The notes beneath the pieces were generated by a model. That model was not told the DNA's origin. It searched no databases and was given only the letters and a program-made list of their open reading frames with translations. The translations under genes were made by a program, and so were the position numbers. From the NCBI GenBank assembly GCA_003526525.1, contig DPVV01000465.1, positions 1-6,412 of the forward strand: DNA of 6,412 bases, written 5' to 3'. The DNA is from Lachnoclostridium phytofermentans (lineage in GTDB: Bacteria > Bacillota > Clostridia > Lachnospirales > Lachnospiraceae). Below, piece by piece: positions 5,945 to 6,412 of this stretch (position 1 is its first letter; each line of letters begins with the position of its first letter).

Positions 5945-6369
5945 TTTTTTGCTTCTTCAACTTCTTCCTCCATCGAAGTATCAAAACCATTGTACTTTTG
6001 AATAAATACAAATAGATCTTGATATTCTCCTGGATCATCTACCAGCTCTTTTAACAAATCTTCCGGTTTCTTAACGCCATAACTATCTTGAAGCTCTGCA
6101 TTATTTAAGTTTGGAACTACACAAGAGGCTGCAACTAATTTAGCAATATAAACATTGGTATCGATTTTCTTACGATAAGCCCCAGGTTTCCCTGTAATTT
6201 GCACATCCATCGTGCAGGACTCTCGAATATCTTCATCTTCTTTTGTGGATACATGACGAAACTCCCAATTTAAAGGAAGGCCATTTTCATCTAGTAAAGA
6301 CTTTGTAGGTGCATAAAACACATTCTCTTTCACCTTTTTATTTTTTTTCATAAATAACTGTAAACTCAT
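5941..6369 (-). CDS. xkdN: Tail assembly chaperone (XkdN-type, G-like)
   Basis: A 142-residue XkdN family protein, the phage tail assembly chaperone lying between the tube and tape measure genes in PBSX-like phages. Typical segments are MSLQLFMKKNKKVKENVFYA (1-20), SLLDENGLPLNWEFRHVSTKEDEDIRES (24-51), TNVYIAKLVAASCVVPNLNNAELQDSYGV (71-99), and KPEDLLKELVDDPGEYQDLF with YNGFD (101-130), followed by an acidic tail EEEVEEAKN. The start ATG is preceded by AAAGGAG with a 6-nt spacer (6376-6382). The C-terminus ends on a slippery site, so a minority of ribosomes should make a longer form with 61 extra residues. The protein is soluble; no signal peptide or membrane helix is seen. It acts in the cytoplasm during tail assembly and is not expected in the mature particle. 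Confidence 0.93.
   Translation of the reverse strand: MSLQLFMKKNKKVKENVFYAPTKSLLDENGLPLNWEFRHVSTKEDEDIRESCTMDVQITGKPGAYRKKIDTNVYIAKLVAASCVVPNLNNAELQDSYGVKKPEDLLKELVDDPGEYQDLFVFIQKYNGFDTSMEEEVEEAKN
5944..5950 (-). promoter_or_regulatory. -1 ribosomal frameshift slippery heptamer A AAA AAC
   Basis: The last codons of xkdN read GCA AAA AAC TAA, so A AAA AAC is in the correct phase for simultaneous slippage of both tRNAs (X XXY YYZ) immediately before the stop. After slipping, the next codon is CTA (Leu), and the frame stays open to 5759. Upstream, the -1 frame closes at a TGA only a few codons before the site, so the overlap of the two frames is tiny and contains the heptamer. Confidence 0.87.
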
Positions 6370-6412
6370 AATAATCTCCTTTCAAAATAACACTTTTTAT
6401 CATTTATACATA
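6370..6412 (-). promoter_or_regulatory. Upstream leader of xkdN with ribosome binding site
   Basis: These 43 nt are AT-rich and contain AAAGGAG (6376-6382) serving xkdN. No tube protein gene end can be identified with confidence. Sequence such as TATGTATAAATGATAAA could mimic a -10 element, but a -35 cannot be judged at the window edge. Confidence 0.5.

Overview
The window is a stretch of a contractile-tail (myovirus-type) morphogenesis operon of the PBSX/xkd kind. All genes are on the minus strand, so transcription runs from high to low coordinates. The AT-rich base composition, strong AGGAGG-type ribosome binding sites and protein types (XkdN, XkdO, LysM-XkdP, XkdQ, DUF2577, DUF2634, baseplate J) point to a low-GC Firmicute. 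Several protein signatures remind me of Clostridia, perhaps Lachnospiraceae; this is from memory, not a search. The region is a prophage or a phage-tail-like particle (tailocin). No head, lysis, integrase or fibre gene is visible to decide which.

Layout in transcription order: the XkdN-type tail assembly chaperone (5941-6369); a second, overlapping chaperone frame without its own start signal (5759-5944); the tape measure protein (3404-5755), with three tandem ~35-residue repeats near its N-terminus; an 89-nt gap; the LysM baseplate protein XkdP (2466-3314); the XkdQ hub protein (1494-2459); the DUF2577 XkdR protein (1184-1501); the DUF2634/gp25-like wedge protein XkdS (795-1187); and the baseplate J-like protein XkdT (795 to beyond position 1, cut by the window edge). 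From xkdP onward the genes are separated by 6 nt or overlap by 8, 4 and 1 nt, so they are probably translationally coupled.

The strongest non-obvious signal is at the end of xkdN. A canonical -1 slippery heptamer, A AAA AAC, sits directly before the TAA stop. Six nucleotides further on is a long two-part stem-loop (7 + 8 perfect base pairs). The -1 frame stays open for 61 codons and stops 3 nt before the tape measure start codon. This is the architecture of a programmed frameshift making a G/GT-like pair of tail chaperones (142 and about 203 residues), as in lambda G and GT. It is not apparent from simple ORF calling, because the second frame has no usable start.

How the genes work together (family knowledge): the XkdN/frameshift chaperones load onto the tape measure and guide tail tube polymerisation, and tape measure length sets tail length. 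XkdP and XkdQ form the central hub at the tail tip. XkdR, XkdS and XkdT build the inner baseplate and wedge. The sheath and tube genes should lie just beyond the right edge; XkdU, fibre and lysis genes should lie beyond the left edge. Other points of interest are a GTG start of xkdQ buried in its own Shine-Dalgarno sequence, an intragenic terminator-like hairpin in xkdR, and an unusual C-terminal extension of XkdP.
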